Assembly: GCA_964649825.1 (NCBI GenBank)
Contig: CAZYQW010000053.1
Span: 1 to 26,663 of the forward strand
Direction of reading: 5' to 3'
Length of the DNA: 26,663 nucleotides
Source: CAZYQW01 sp964649825
Lineage (GTDB): Bacteria; Planctomycetota; B15-G4; JADJEK01
Part shown: in pieces, positions 1 to 8,870 of the stretch
Position numbering within the stretch: position 1 is the stretch's first letter
How the letters are laid out: each line of letters opens with the position of its first letter
Position numbers and translations under genes: made by a program
Notes under the pieces: generated by a model
What the model saw: only the letters and a program-made list of their open reading frames with translations
Told to the model about the DNA's origin: nothing
The model's database searches: none

Positions 1-96
1 GTCGGGGGCTCTCCGCCGAGCGAGTTCCGCAGCGAGGAGGCTCGCGCAGCGAGCCCCCGCAGCGAGGACTGTTTGAGCGAACGGAGAGCCCCCGAC
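1..96. repeat. Nested palindromic intergenic element
   Basis: The outer arms GTCGGGGGCTCTCCG (1-15) and CGGAGAGCCCCCGAC (82-96) are a perfect 15-bp inverted repeat. At the centre a second perfect stem, GGCTCGC (39-45) with GCGAGCC (49-55), closes a 3-nt loop. Between them GCAGCGAG recurs three times. The element lies beyond the 3' end of the minus-strand gene ending at 224, so it could act as a terminator-like or mRNA 3'-end hairpin. The left arm begins at the first base, so the element may extend outside the window. Confidence 0.7.
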
Positions 97-160
97 GCGC
101 TCCGCCGCCGTCGCGCCCGAACCACCATCGACCCCTCGCACGTTCCAAGCCCCGCGCAGC

Positions 161-208
161 GCCAGCGAAGCGCCTCCGCGCCAGCGAAGCGCCTCCGCGC
201 CAGCGGAG
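161..208. repeat. Short tandem repeat, 19-bp unit
   Basis: The unit GCCAGCGAAGCGCCTCCGC occurs twice in exact tandem (161-179 and 180-198), followed by a degenerate partial copy from 199. It lies in the non-coding stretch between the palindrome at 1-96 and the stop codon at 224. No function is apparent; slippage in a GC-rich spacer is the simplest origin. Confidence 0.75.
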
Positions 209-223
209 TCCCGCCCCGCGCCA

Positions 224-1285
224 TCAATACACCCCTTCCACGATCTGCTCTTCATTCGCCCGGAACGGCCTGACCTCTCCGGCTCCGTCCCACGGCATCC
301 TGTCCGTCGGCCGGCGCCGGATCGCCTCGTCCCGCTCGAGGAATCGGGGCAGCAGCAGCTCCTTCGTCAACGTCGTGAGCTCGACGCGCCCCCACGCGTC
401 GTAGTCGACCAATTCGTCCGGCGCGTCCGGCCGCACCACGCGGACCACCGCGCGCGGCTCGGGCGCGTAGTACGTGATCGAGTAGCCGTCCGCCTCGTAG
501 CCGGGTTTGTGCACGGCGAGTCCCATGAGCGTGTTGCCGTACGTCGGAACGAGGTAGACGCGGTCCTCCAGCACCTCCTCGACCAGGAAGCGCAGCATCT
601 GCGGAGACATCTCGGTGCCGCCGCAGAAGACGCCCTTGATGCCCGCGTCGGGGATCGAGATCCGGTCGCCGAGCGCCTCGAGCAGCTTCGGCGTGGTGAA
701 GAGCGCGGCAACCGGGCGGTGCTTCAGGATCGTCACCGCCTGATCGAGCACGTGGTCCATGTACGCCTTCGCGTGATCGATCTGACGATCGCGGATGAGG
801 CGCTTCACCCATCGCGGGTCGAGGTCGACGAAGTAGCACGAGCTGCCGCGCAGGTTCGCGAGGTATTCGATCGCGAGGCGCAGGCGGCGCGGTCCGGTCG
901 GCCCGATCATCAACCACGCGCCGCCGCGCGGGAACGCCGCGTCGTCGAGCGTCTCGGAGAACGCGGCGTAGTCGATCCGGTAGTCGTCCCAGCCGATCCG
1001 CTGCTTCGGCATGCCGGTGGTGCCGCCGGTCTCGAAGATCGTGAACGGACGTCCGCGGTAGGCGGCGGGCACGAACCGCTCGTGCGGCTCGGTCCGCAGC
1101 CAGTCGCCCTCGAATCGCGGCAGCAACGCAAGGTCCGCGAAGCCGTCGACTCGCTCGCGCGGGTCGACGCCGACCCGTTTCGCCCAGTCCAGCCAGAACG
1201 GCGTGCCGGTCTCGGGAGAGAAGTGCCACGCGATCGTGTCGCGGACGTGTGCGTCGAGTCGCTGCTTCGCCTCGTCGGGAGTCAT
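224..1285 (-). CDS. PaaK/LuxE-like adenylate-forming ligase
   Basis: This 353-residue protein looks like an AMP-forming carboxylate ligase that activates an organic acid as an acyl-adenylate. The phosphate-binding core motif TGGTTGMPK is at residues 86-94. YGNT (249-252) matches the A5 motif. The stretch WGRVELTTL through LLPRF (299-315) matches the A7/hinge region of phenylacetate-CoA ligase relatives. At 353 residues it is shorter than PaaK (about 430) and nearer to LuxE-type acyl-protein synthetases (about 370), so the usual mobile C-terminal domain may be reduced or absent. Substrate and acceptor cannot be told from sequence. It is the last gene of the long minus-strand run, 57 bp after the symporter gene, and may be co-transcribed with it; uptake of an acid followed by its activation is a plausible but unproven link. 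The ATG start gives full-length homology. Confidence 0.8.
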   Translation of the reverse strand: MTPDEAKQRLDAHVRDTIAWHFSPETGTPFWLDWAKRVGVDPRERVDGFADLALLPRFEGDWLRTEPHERFVPAAYRGRPFTIFETGGTTGMPKQRIGWDDYRIDYAAFSETLDDAAFPRGGAWLMIGPTGPRRLRLAIEYLANLRGSSCYFVDLDPRWVKRLIRDRQIDHAKAYMDHVLDQAVTILKHRPVAALFTTPKLLEALGDRISIPDAGIKGVFCGGTEMSPQMLRFLVEEVLEDRVYLVPTYGNTLMGLAVHKPGYEADGYSITYYAPEPRAVVRVVRPDAPDELVDYDAWGRVELTTLTKELLLPRFLERDEAIRRRPTDRMPWDGAGEVRPFRANEEQIVEGVY

Positions 1286-1342
1286 TCGCTTCGCTTTCTC
1301 GCCCTCACGATGGTCGATGCGAGGCCGCCGCGGGAGCCGCGC

Positions 1343-2950
1343 TCAGCTCCTCGCGGTCGCGCCGGCGCGCGTGGGCCGCGGTTCGATGAAGAACCGGTCG
1401 ACGACGTGCGCGGGCGGCGGGGTGGTGAGCAGCGACACGACGACCAACGCGACGGCCGAGGCCAGGAAGATGATCGCGATCGGCATCGCTCCGCCGATGA
1501 GGAACTCCTCGGTCGCCGGCTCGCCATGGAGCAACGGCGCCAACAACCCGCGATAGAACAGAGGGATCCAGGTCGCGACCATCACGATCACCGACGCGAC
1601 CGCGCCCGCCTTGGTCAGCCGCCGCCAGTAGACCGCGGCGAAGACGAGTGGGAACAGGCCCGCGAATCCGCTGAAACACCAGACCGCGAGATCGAAGACG
1701 CTCGGCCGCACGACGATGCTGAGCGCGTAGGTGACGACCACGATGGCGACGATGAACGCCCTACCCATGAACACCTGCTGCCGATCCGTGAAGCGGTCGC
1801 GCCCGGCGGTGTGCACCACGACGTCGTGGGTGAACATCGTGCCGAGACAGACGAACTGGGAGTCGAGCGATGACATGATGGCGGCGAGGATGCCAGCCGT
1901 CAGGAGCCCGGTGAGCCACGGATCGTGGAGGAGCTGGTTGACCATCAGCGGCAGCACTGCGTTCACGTTGCCGCCGGGGGCTTGGAGGCCGTTTCCGAGG
2001 GCCCAGATGCCCATCAAGATGCATGGCATCCAGACGATCATGATGAAGATCGGATGCGCGATGATGCTGAGGCGGAACGTCTTCGCGCTCTTCGCGGTGA
2101 GCCAGTGCTGGAACAGGTGCGGGAACATGCCGACCGAGAGCGGCACCAGCATGTAGGTGAGGAACTGCAGCTTGCCGATCAAGCCCTCGCGCGCGAGGTG
2201 ATCGGGCGCGTTCAGCACGACCTGCTCGGTCGCGGCGCGGAGGCCGCCGAGCTTGTTCGAGATGAGCGCGAACGCGATCACGCCGGTGGTCATGAAAACG
2301 ATGGTCTGGAACGCATTGGCCCACGCCGCGCCGCGCAGTCCGCCGAGGAAGATGTAGAACAGCACGACGGCCGAGACGACGAGGCCGGCCAACCACGGCG
2401 GGACCGCGCCGGGGAACATCATGGCTCCGGTGGCGGGGTTCGGCGTGCCGGGGAAGAGGTCGGGGAACATGCCGACCGTCACTCCACGCACGACGACGCC
2501 GGCCCCGACGACTCCGATCAGGAGGTACGGGATCACGAGCCCCACGAGCACGGGGAACAGGAGCCACCCCAAACCGTTCGAGGCGAGCCGCGCGCGGAAG
2601 TACTGGATCTGCGTCACGTATCCGTAGCGCTTGCCGATCGCCCAGAGCTTCATGCCGACGAGGAAGAAGACGAGCGAGTGCACCAACCCCGACGACGAAG
2701 CCATCAGCCCGTACACGCCGATGCCGAGCTCGTACGCCTTGCCGGTCGATCCGACCAGCGCGAACGCGGTCATCGTCGTGCCGAACACGCTCATCAACAG
2801 GAGGAACGGCCCGATGCTGCGGGTCGCGACGAAGTAGTCGCTGCTCGTGCCGCGGAATCGCCGCTGGCTGAAGACGCCGAGCCCGATCAGCAACGCGAGG
2901 TAGCCGGCGACGACGACCAGGGGGGTCGAATCGGTTGCGGCGAGGATCAT
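1343..2950 (-). CDS. Solute:sodium symporter (SSS family)
   Basis: A 535-residue polytopic inner-membrane protein with about 13 hydrophobic helices, a normal length for sodium/solute symporters. Family hallmarks are the N-terminal S(S)DYFVA segment (36-42), the cytoplasmic motif GGLRGAAWANAFQ (203-215) and the helix with SSLDSQ (360-365), which in the family supplies serines to the Na2 sodium site. It should import a small solute with sodium; the substrate (sugar, carboxylate, amino acid or nucleoside) cannot be assigned. Its ATG overlaps the TGA of the preceding small membrane protein gene by 4 bp (ATGA), so the two are translationally coupled and probably act together. The last ~20 residues form a charged cytoplasmic tail. 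Confidence 0.92.
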   Translation of the reverse strand: MILAATDSTPLVVVAGYLALLIGLGVFSQRRFRGTSSDYFVATRSIGPFLLLMSVFGTTMTAFALVGSTGKAYELGIGVYGLMASSSGLVHSLVFFLVGMKLWAIGKRYGYVTQIQYFRARLASNGLGWLLFPVLVGLVIPYLLIGVVGAGVVVRGVTVGMFPDLFPGTPNPATGAMMFPGAVPPWLAGLVVSAVVLFYIFLGGLRGAAWANAFQTIVFMTTGVIAFALISNKLGGLRAATEQVVLNAPDHLAREGLIGKLQFLTYMLVPLSVGMFPHLFQHWLTAKSAKTFRLSIIAHPIFIMIVWMPCILMGIWALGNGLQAPGGNVNAVLPLMVNQLLHDPWLTGLLTAGILAAIMSSLDSQFVCLGTMFTHDVVVHTAGRDRFTDRQQVFMGRAFIVAIVVVTYALSIVVRPSVFDLAVWCFSGFAGLFPLVFAAVYWRRLTKAGAVASVIVMVATWIPLFYRGLLAPLLHGEPATEEFLIGGAMPIAIIFLASAVALVVVSLLTTPPPAHVVDRFFIEPRPTRAGATARS

Positions 2951-3207
2951 CGCCCGTGGTCTCCCGGGCGCGCACCGTCATCGATCTCGGCGGCCCACTC
3001 CTCGAGGTGCGTCGGCCAGACGACCTTCAGCGCCACCGCCCAGGTCGCGGCCGCGACGAGCGAATAGCCGGCGTGGTAGGCGAGCCCGACGGGCAGGAAC
3101 CCGAGCAGGAGGGAACGATCATCCCACGCCCAGAAGTCCTGGTGGAGGACGGCGAGGACGACGACGAAGGCCCAGAACACCGACGAAGAGACGCGGCCGC
3201 GAGTCAT
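2947..3207 (-). CDS. Small membrane protein paired with SSS symporter
   Basis: An 86-residue protein with two hydrophobic segments (about residues 9-22 and 33-61), an aromatic motif HQDFWAWDD between them and a WPTHLEEWA sequence after the second. Small two-helix proteins encoded next to SSS symporters are known in several families (DUF4212, DUF997, DUF3311); this one resembles the DUF3311-like companions seen in planctomycete-style genomes, but that assignment is from memory of pattern only. It overlaps its upstream neighbour by 4 bp and the symporter gene by 4 bp (ATGA at both ends), strong evidence that it is a real translated gene and a partner subunit or assembly factor of the transporter. 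Confidence 0.8.
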   Translation of the reverse strand: MTRGRVSSSVFWAFVVVLAVLHQDFWAWDDRSLLLGFLPVGLAYHAGYSLVAAATWAVALKVVWPTHLEEWAAEIDDGARPGDHGR

Positions 3208-4769
3208 TGATCGGTCGTCTTCCCGATCGCGAACAAGTGCGTATGGGTCGCGACGTAGAGAGTGTCGTTGGCGGCGATCGGCGACGAGTAGATCGGCGAG
3301 GCCATGTCGACCTCATCGATCTTCGACTCGTCCAACGTCCGGGCGGCGGGGAGGATCGTCAGCACACCGTCCTCGTTGCCGACGAAGACGCGACCGCCGG
3401 CGACGAGCGTGGAGCCCCACACGTGGGCGAACGTGTCATGCTTCCAGTGGAGTTTCCCCGTCTTCGCGTCGAGGCAGTAGACGAAGCCCGAGAAGTCCGC
3501 GGTGAAGAGGAGCCCGTCCACGATCGACGGCGTCGAGATCGAACGGTTGATGTCGTCGTACGCCCAGACGAGAGCCGACTCGGTCGTGTCGCCGCGCTTC
3601 GTGGGATCGATGCACACGAGGCGGCCCACGCCCTCGCCGTGCTCCGGATCCTGGCCGATCAGCGCGTAGACGAGGCCGTCGTGCGTGACCGGCGTGCCGA
3701 GCACCTCGCTCGGGCCGTTGCGCGTGGCGTACTTCAGCGGCTTGCCGTCCTTGACGCGGTACTCCGGCTTGTTCACGTCGAAGCGCCACGCCTCCTTCAG
3801 GACCTTGAGGCCGTCGTCGCTGTCGACGGGTTCAGGCTCGAACGCGTAGCACCAGCCGTCGGGGCCCCCGAAGATCGCGAGTTCCTGGGAGTCGGTGCGG
3901 AGGTACGTCGGCGAGACCCAGTTGCCGTGGAGGATGCGCTGGCCCAGGCCGGACGCCTCCTCGCCCAGGAGCGCACCGGTCGCCTTGTCGACGACGATCA
4001 GGCTCGGGGCGAACGGGGCCGGGGTCTCGACGTGGCCGTAGTCGACGCCGTTCGACGTCGTGACCCAGACGCGGTCGCCGACGGGCAGGACGGAGCTGCT
4101 CGTGATGTTGTGCGGGAACACGCCGCATTCGTCGATCATGTTCAGCACCCAGACGATGTCCGCGTCGGTCGGCTTGACCTCCATCGGCTCCTTGCCGGGG
4201 CCGGCGACGTACTGACCCTCGTCCTCGAACGGACCGTCGTTGCCGTTGGCCATGCCCTCCACGTCGAGACAGACGACCTCGCATCGATTCGTGACGAGGT
4301 AGACGCGGTCGCCGTCCACGGCCGGCGACGAGCAGATGCCGAGGTACTCCCAGTCGCTCACCTTGCCGGTGCCGAGCTTCGGCACGTTCAGCTCCCAGAG
4401 GAAGTCGCCGGTCTTCTCGTCGAAGCAGTACACGACGCTTCGGTCCCCCCGGAACCGGGAGTCGCGGGAGCTGTCGTTGTTGGTGCCGACGAAGACGCGG
4501 CCTCGCGCGACCGTCGGGTTGCCGTAGCTCTGCGAGCCGAGCTTTGCGATCCACTTCACGTTCTCGGTCGTCGTCATGTCGACTTCGTCGGTCCCCGGCC
4601 GGAACGTGCCGGCCGAGAAGCGGGCGGGCAGGTCCGCTTCGGGGCTCACCATGTTGCGCGACGCGTCCCTGCCCCACATCGGCCAGTCGGCGGCTGTGCC
4701 GAACGGGGCGAAGCACGCCAGCGCGGCGACGACGAGAACGGCACGTTCGTTGGGAGGCGATTCAGTCAT
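3204..4769 (-). CDS. Secreted PQQ-like beta-propeller protein
   Basis: A 521-residue protein with an N-terminal signal peptide (hydrophobic run about 10-25, likely cleavage after GTA before ADWPMWG). The rest is a BamB/quinoprotein-type propeller: repeated blades of the form xxVYCFDEKTGDFLWEL, VYCLDAKTGKLHWKH and FAIGKTTDQ, alternating with SSPAVDGDRVYLVTNR-like strands. The WPMWGRDASRN start is characteristic of planctomycete periplasmic PQQ-like proteins. I see no PQQ-dehydrogenase catalytic Asp/Cys-Cys signature or haem CxxCH, so it is more likely a structural or protein-binding propeller than an alcohol dehydrogenase. Its start overlaps the stop of the preceding propeller gene by 8 bp, and its stop overlaps the next gene by 4 bp, placing it firmly in an operon. 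Confidence 0.88.
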   Translation of the reverse strand: MTESPPNERAVLVVAALACFAPFGTAADWPMWGRDASRNMVSPEADLPARFSAGTFRPGTDEVDMTTTENVKWIAKLGSQSYGNPTVARGRVFVGTNNDSSRDSRFRGDRSVVYCFDEKTGDFLWELNVPKLGTGKVSDWEYLGICSSPAVDGDRVYLVTNRCEVVCLDVEGMANGNDGPFEDEGQYVAGPGKEPMEVKPTDADIVWVLNMIDECGVFPHNITSSSVLPVGDRVWVTTSNGVDYGHVETPAPFAPSLIVVDKATGALLGEEASGLGQRILHGNWVSPTYLRTDSQELAIFGGPDGWCYAFEPEPVDSDDGLKVLKEAWRFDVNKPEYRVKDGKPLKYATRNGPSEVLGTPVTHDGLVYALIGQDPEHGEGVGRLVCIDPTKRGDTTESALVWAYDDINRSISTPSIVDGLLFTADFSGFVYCLDAKTGKLHWKHDTFAHVWGSTLVAGGRVFVGNEDGVLTILPAARTLDESKIDEVDMASPIYSSPIAANDTLYVATHTHLFAIGKTTDQ

Positions 4770-6981
4770 TGGGGGTCACCTGCAGGTTGTCGACGTAGAC
4801 GCAGAACCGACTCTGCGGCGAGAAGCCAAACAGACCGGGCGAGCCGCGTCGATGCGCGTGGGCGTGAGAGACCTCGATCGTCCATGCTTCGGGTTCGGGT
4901 TCGTCGCGCTTCCATGCCTTCGCGCGGATCACCCCGCTGCCGTCCGCGGCGACGTCGACCCGGGTCTTGAGCGTATACCAGCTTCCCGGCTGCCAACGGA
5001 ATGGGACCGACTCCTTCATCCGTTCCATGTTCGAGCTGATCTCGAGCTCTTGATGGTTGCCCTTCAGCGACGCGAGGTAGCGCTGGTGGATCAGCCCGGC
5101 CGTCGACATGCTGCGGCGGTTTCCGTCGGACTTGACGTCGAGCTGCATCGTGTAGTCGGACATCTCCGGGGTGCCGAACGTGGCCATCGATCGCTGGAAG
5201 AGCGTGTTGTCGAGCGTTTTGGCGAGGACCTTCGAGCCGTCGAGCTCGCGCACCTCGAACTTCGCGCGCGCGCCGATCCACGAGGAGGGGGGGAAGCCGG
5301 CCGGCACGCCCTCGCCGCTCGGCGCGGGTTGGAGCGGGATCGACTCGAAGTCCTCGACGTACGGGAGACGGTTCACGACGCGAACGCGCATCGATCCGGT
5401 GACGCCGTTCGCTTTCGCGACGGCGACGCCGACGCCGGTCCGACCGTTCTGCGGCGCGGCGACGCCGCCGTCGTCGGTGAAGGTGAGATCGAGGTCGCCC
5501 TTCATCGACCACTCGACGTCGGACAGGCGCGGCGCGACGACGGCGCCGGTCGCGTCGAGGCCGCGCACGCGCAACGGGGCGCGGCTGCCTTGCGTGAGCA
5601 ACAGATCGGCGGGGACGACCTGCAGCCGCGTGACCGCCGGCCTCGCGGGCGCCTCCGCGGGACGCCGGCCGAAGCAATAGAGCTTCGCCGTGGTGTGGAC
5701 GAACAGCCCGCCGGCGCCGGCCGAGGGGGCACCCAGGCAATTCCCCTCGAGCTGGACCGACTGGAGGATTTCGGGGCCCGAGTCGCTTGGCCTCACGATG
5801 TGGAACGAGCCGTTGTTCATCGGTACGTAGAGCTTGCCGTCGGCGAAGAGCGGCGACGCGTGGATCTGGTCCGGCGCCAGCTTCTCGCGCCAGAGGACCG
5901 TTCCGGAAGCGGCGTCGACGCAGGCGAGCTCGCCCGTCGCGTCGGTCACGTACACGCGGTCACCGGCGAGCACCGGCGAGCTCGAAAACGCGACGAGGTC
6001 GTTGCGCCACGCTTCCGTGTCCGGTGCGAGCACGGTCGCGTTGCCGCCCGACGGTGGCGCCGCGATGGCCAGCTTCAGCGCGATCATGCGTCCGAGGACG
6101 GTGGAGTCGACGTTCTCCCTGCCGTGGATCGCGATGAGGTGGTCGCCGTGGCGCACGACGGCCGAGTTCACGCCGCCCGTCGTGAGCTGGAACCGCCAGA
6201 GCGCGTCGCCGGTCCGAGCGTCGATGCACGCGATGTTCCCGCAGCCGGTGCCGGCGTACAGCACGCGACGGCCGTTCTCGAAGTCGAGGTAAGGGGGCGA
6301 GAACGAGTTGTCCTTCGGGCCGACGCCGGGCGTGCAGCTCCAGACGAGGTCGCCGCTCCGGGTGTCGAACGCGTAGAAGCGGTCGCGGGCCGGCGCGTCC
6401 GGTCCCCAGTGCGCCGTGATCACGTGGATGATGACACGGTCGCCGTCCACGATCGGTGCGCCGGTGCGGCCGTTCGGGAACGTGAGCCGTCCGAACTCGG
6501 ACAACATCGAGCGCTGCCAGAGAATGCGGCCGTCCGCCGTGAACGCGGTCAGCTCGCCGGCCGAGGACAGCGCGAAGACGTCGCCCGTGCTCGGGTCGAT
6601 CGTCGGGCTGCCGATGCTGTAACGGTCGTAGATGACGTCGGAGAGGAAGTCGTTGAACCGATGCTCCCAGACCTGCTCGCCGTTCGTCCCGTCGAGACAG
6701 ATCAGCACCTCTTGGAGGTCCTTGCCTTCGCCCTCGTAGCCGAGCGAGTAGACGCGGCCGTCGGAAACCACCGGCGTGCCGCGGCCCGCGATCGGGTACG
6801 TCCAGAGCTCGCCGTCGCCGCCGAGCGTGATCGACTCCGGCAGGCCCGTCGCGTCCGATGCTCCGGTCTGATGCGGGCCGCGCCAGTGAAGCCAGTCGTC
6901 GCCGGGTCTCGCGCCGGCGGGCGCCGTCATCGCGATGGCCAGGACGAGCGTCGCCCCGGAGGACGTCATCGGTCGAATCAC
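4762..6981 (-). CDS. Secreted PQQ-like propeller with Ig-like and DUF1080-like C-terminal domains
   Basis: A protein of about 739 residues. I place the start at the GTG at 6981, which overlaps the upstream stop (GTGA) and has a GAGGAGAG ribosome-binding site about 5 nt away; an ATG 12 bp further in is the alternative. Longer upstream frames would run deep into the preceding gene. After a signal peptide ending near APAGARP come propeller blades beginning DDWLHWRGPHQTG, including VWEHRF, LVWSC, ALWRF and VLWREKL strand ends. Around 490-590 is an Ig/Big2-like segment (VTRLQVVPADLLL). The C-terminus (about 595-739, beginning YVEDFES) looks like a jelly-roll DUF1080/LamG-like fold. A periplasmic binding or scaffolding role is likely; no catalytic site is evident. 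Confidence 0.86.
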   Translation of the reverse strand: MIRPMTSSGATLVLAIAMTAPAGARPGDDWLHWRGPHQTGASDATGLPESITLGGDGELWTYPIAGRGTPVVSDGRVYSLGYEGEGKDLQEVLICLDGTNGEQVWEHRFNDFLSDVIYDRYSIGSPTIDPSTGDVFALSSAGELTAFTADGRILWQRSMLSEFGRLTFPNGRTGAPIVDGDRVIIHVITAHWGPDAPARDRFYAFDTRSGDLVWSCTPGVGPKDNSFSPPYLDFENGRRVLYAGTGCGNIACIDARTGDALWRFQLTTGGVNSAVVRHGDHLIAIHGRENVDSTVLGRMIALKLAIAAPPSGGNATVLAPDTEAWRNDLVAFSSSPVLAGDRVYVTDATGELACVDAASGTVLWREKLAPDQIHASPLFADGKLYVPMNNGSFHIVRPSDSGPEILQSVQLEGNCLGAPSAGAGGLFVHTTAKLYCFGRRPAEAPARPAVTRLQVVPADLLLTQGSRAPLRVRGLDATGAVVAPRLSDVEWSMKGDLDLTFTDDGGVAAPQNGRTGVGVAVAKANGVTGSMRVRVVNRLPYVEDFESIPLQPAPSGEGVPAGFPPSSWIGARAKFEVRELDGSKVLAKTLDNTLFQRSMATFGTPEMSDYTMQLDVKSDGNRRSMSTAGLIHQRYLASLKGNHQELEISSNMERMKESVPFRWQPGSWYTLKTRVDVAADGSGVIRAKAWKRDEPEPEAWTIEVSHAHAHRRGSPGLFGFSPQSRFCVYVDNLQVTPND

Positions 6982-8747
6982 TGCACTCTCCTCGCCGAGG
7001 CGCCGTTTCGCGTCTCGTGCTCGCTGCAGTAGCCCTCGAGGAGCGACTGCGGGAAGATCTTGTGGACGACGCGGCGCAGGAGTCCCTTCAGCGTCGGGTT
7101 CTCGAGATGGCGGAGCGATCGCACCGCCTGTTCCTGGTACGCGCTGCCGAGCTCGGTGGCCTTGTCGATGACGCCGCACTCGTGGAGCAGGCGCGTGAGC
7201 GGGATTTTCGTCTCGGCGTAGCTTCGCCGGCGTTGGATCAGGTCCTCGATCAGTCGCCGCTCCTCGTCGTCCCGCGCGCGTTTCGTCGCGATCGCGAGCA
7301 GGAGCGACGGTCGCACGTCCTCGAGGTCGTGCGAGTCGCCGTCGCCGCGGTGGTCGTCCAGGTCATCCTTGATCTGGTAGGCGATGCCGAGCGCGTTGCT
7401 GTAGCGGTCGAGAGCCTGGCGCACGTCGGCGTCCGCCCCCGCGTAATGCGCGGCCAGGAGCAATGCGGTCTGGAACGCGGGCGCGGTCTTCTGCTCGAAG
7501 ACGCGCAGCACCTGCGTCGACGAGAGGGGGCACGGACGGCGCGACCAGCTCAGCTCGGCCCCTTGTCCGCGGCAGAGCGTCACGTGGCCGGCCGCCGCCG
7601 TCTGGAGCAGCTCGACTCGGACGTGGGCCGGGACGTCGAGCGCGCCGAGGAGGCGGTATCCCTCGCCGACGAGGAAATCGCCGACGTTGATGGCGATCGC
7701 CTCGCCGTGCTGGACGTGGAGCGTCGGCCGTCCGTACCGCTCGTCATCCGCGTCCTCCACGTCGTCGTGCACGAGCGACGCCTTGTGGAAGCACTCGATC
7801 GCGATCGCGAGGCGCTTGAAGTCATCGCCGACCTGCGGCTCCTCCGGCTGGCCGTCGCCGACGATCGCGAGGTACGCGCACGTCGCGAGGTAAGGGCGCC
7901 AGCGCTTGCCGTCCGCAGCGAGGACGTCGCGGGCGACCGCCTCGGTCTCGTCGCCGGGCGGTCCGAGCACTCGGTCGAGTTCGTCGCGGGTGAACCAGCT
8001 CTCGACCCGGGCCTTCAAGTGGTCGAGGTCGAGCCGGTACGCGCGATCGTCCGACGTCAGGTGGATCAGCTCCCACACCTGATCCATGTCGACGGTCGTG
8101 TTCACGCAATCGTCCTGGAGGAGCGGGATCGCGACGCCGGGCACCGCGGCCGCCTCCATGTGGGGGAAACACTTCTCGAGGACGTTGATGCAGCTCACGC
8201 CGACGATCGCTTCGACCCGGCCCGATTCGATCATCTGTCGCACGATCGCCGAGCCCTCGGCCACGAGCACGGCGTACCCGAGCCGCTCCGCTTCGCGGGA
8301 CAGGTCTTGGATCGAGCAGAGGCCGCACTCCTTGCAGAGCAGCCCGACCTCGTCGAACGGCGCCGGACAATGCTCCTCGACGCGCAGGCACTTGGGGAGC
8401 AGGAGCAGGCGGCGCTCGGGGGGGATGCGGGCCACGGCGTCGCGCCAGATCGCGTTGTTGACGAGGATCGCGAGGTAATCGTCGTAGATCGCGTCGACGC
8501 AGGCGCGGCCGCGCACCGCCACCGCGTGCTCGCGGAGCTCGTCGAGCGGCGCGGGAGGGACGACCCCGAGCTCCTCGACGTAGCGGCGCGCCTCCTTCGT
8601 CAGTCGATCTCTCTCGGCCCGCCGGGCCGGGATGTTCGACTGCACCGGTCGCGCGCGCTGGATCGGTACGCGCCGCGGCAGTTCCAGGATCGGGAGGATG
8701 TCCCTCTGCACGGCGGAGGATCCATCATCTCCGAGCGGTGTGCTCAT
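6978..8747 (-). CDS. DUF116-polyprenyl synthase fusion protein
   Basis: About 589 residues from the ATG at 8747, which has GGAGAGAG upstream; a GTG at 8783 would add 12 residues, and residue numbers here follow that longer form. The N-terminal ~260 residues are a DUF116-type cysteine domain with C132, C139, C150, C153 and C156 (LPKCLR..., LLCKECGLCS) plus C198, C205 and C226, suggesting an Fe-S or metal site. The C-terminal half (about 280-585) is a trans-isoprenyl diphosphate synthase: GKRWRP (292-297) for diphosphate binding, a first Asp-rich motif HDDVEDADD (339-347), EQKT (430-433) and a second motif YQIKDDLDD (469-477). All residues for chain elongation appear intact, so it should make a short- or medium-chain polyprenyl diphosphate. 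The fusion itself is unusual. The stop overlaps the next gene's GTG. Confidence 0.9.
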   Translation of the reverse strand: MSTPLGDDGSSAVQRDILPILELPRRVPIQRARPVQSNIPARRAERDRLTKEARRYVEELGVVPPAPLDELREHAVAVRGRACVDAIYDDYLAILVNNAIWRDAVARIPPERRLLLLPKCLRVEEHCPAPFDEVGLLCKECGLCSIQDLSREAERLGYAVLVAEGSAIVRQMIESGRVEAIVGVSCINVLEKCFPHMEAAAVPGVAIPLLQDDCVNTTVDMDQVWELIHLTSDDRAYRLDLDHLKARVESWFTRDELDRVLGPPGDETEAVARDVLAADGKRWRPYLATCAYLAIVGDGQPEEPQVGDDFKRLAIAIECFHKASLVHDDVEDADDERYGRPTLHVQHGEAIAINVGDFLVGEGYRLLGALDVPAHVRVELLQTAAAGHVTLCRGQGAELSWSRRPCPLSSTQVLRVFEQKTAPAFQTALLLAAHYAGADADVRQALDRYSNALGIAYQIKDDLDDHRGDGDSHDLEDVRPSLLLAIATKRARDDEERRLIEDLIQRRRSYAETKIPLTRLLHECGVIDKATELGSAYQEQAVRSLRHLENPTLKGLLRRVVHKIFPQSLLEGYCSEHETRNGASARRVQ

Positions 8748-8870
8748 CGCGTCCGTTTCTCTCTCCGTCGGAGATGTCTGCACAGAACGAATCCCTGGTA
8801 CGACACGAACCCCCGGGGTCGTTGGGTCGCCGTCCGATTCCTGCGCCGGGCGAGCGGTCTCGTCGCGGGC

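Noticed and set aside
1..223. CRISPR array from the repeats at 31-69 and 161-208
   Set aside because: Units are short, directly abutting or irregular, with no unique spacers and no cas genes.
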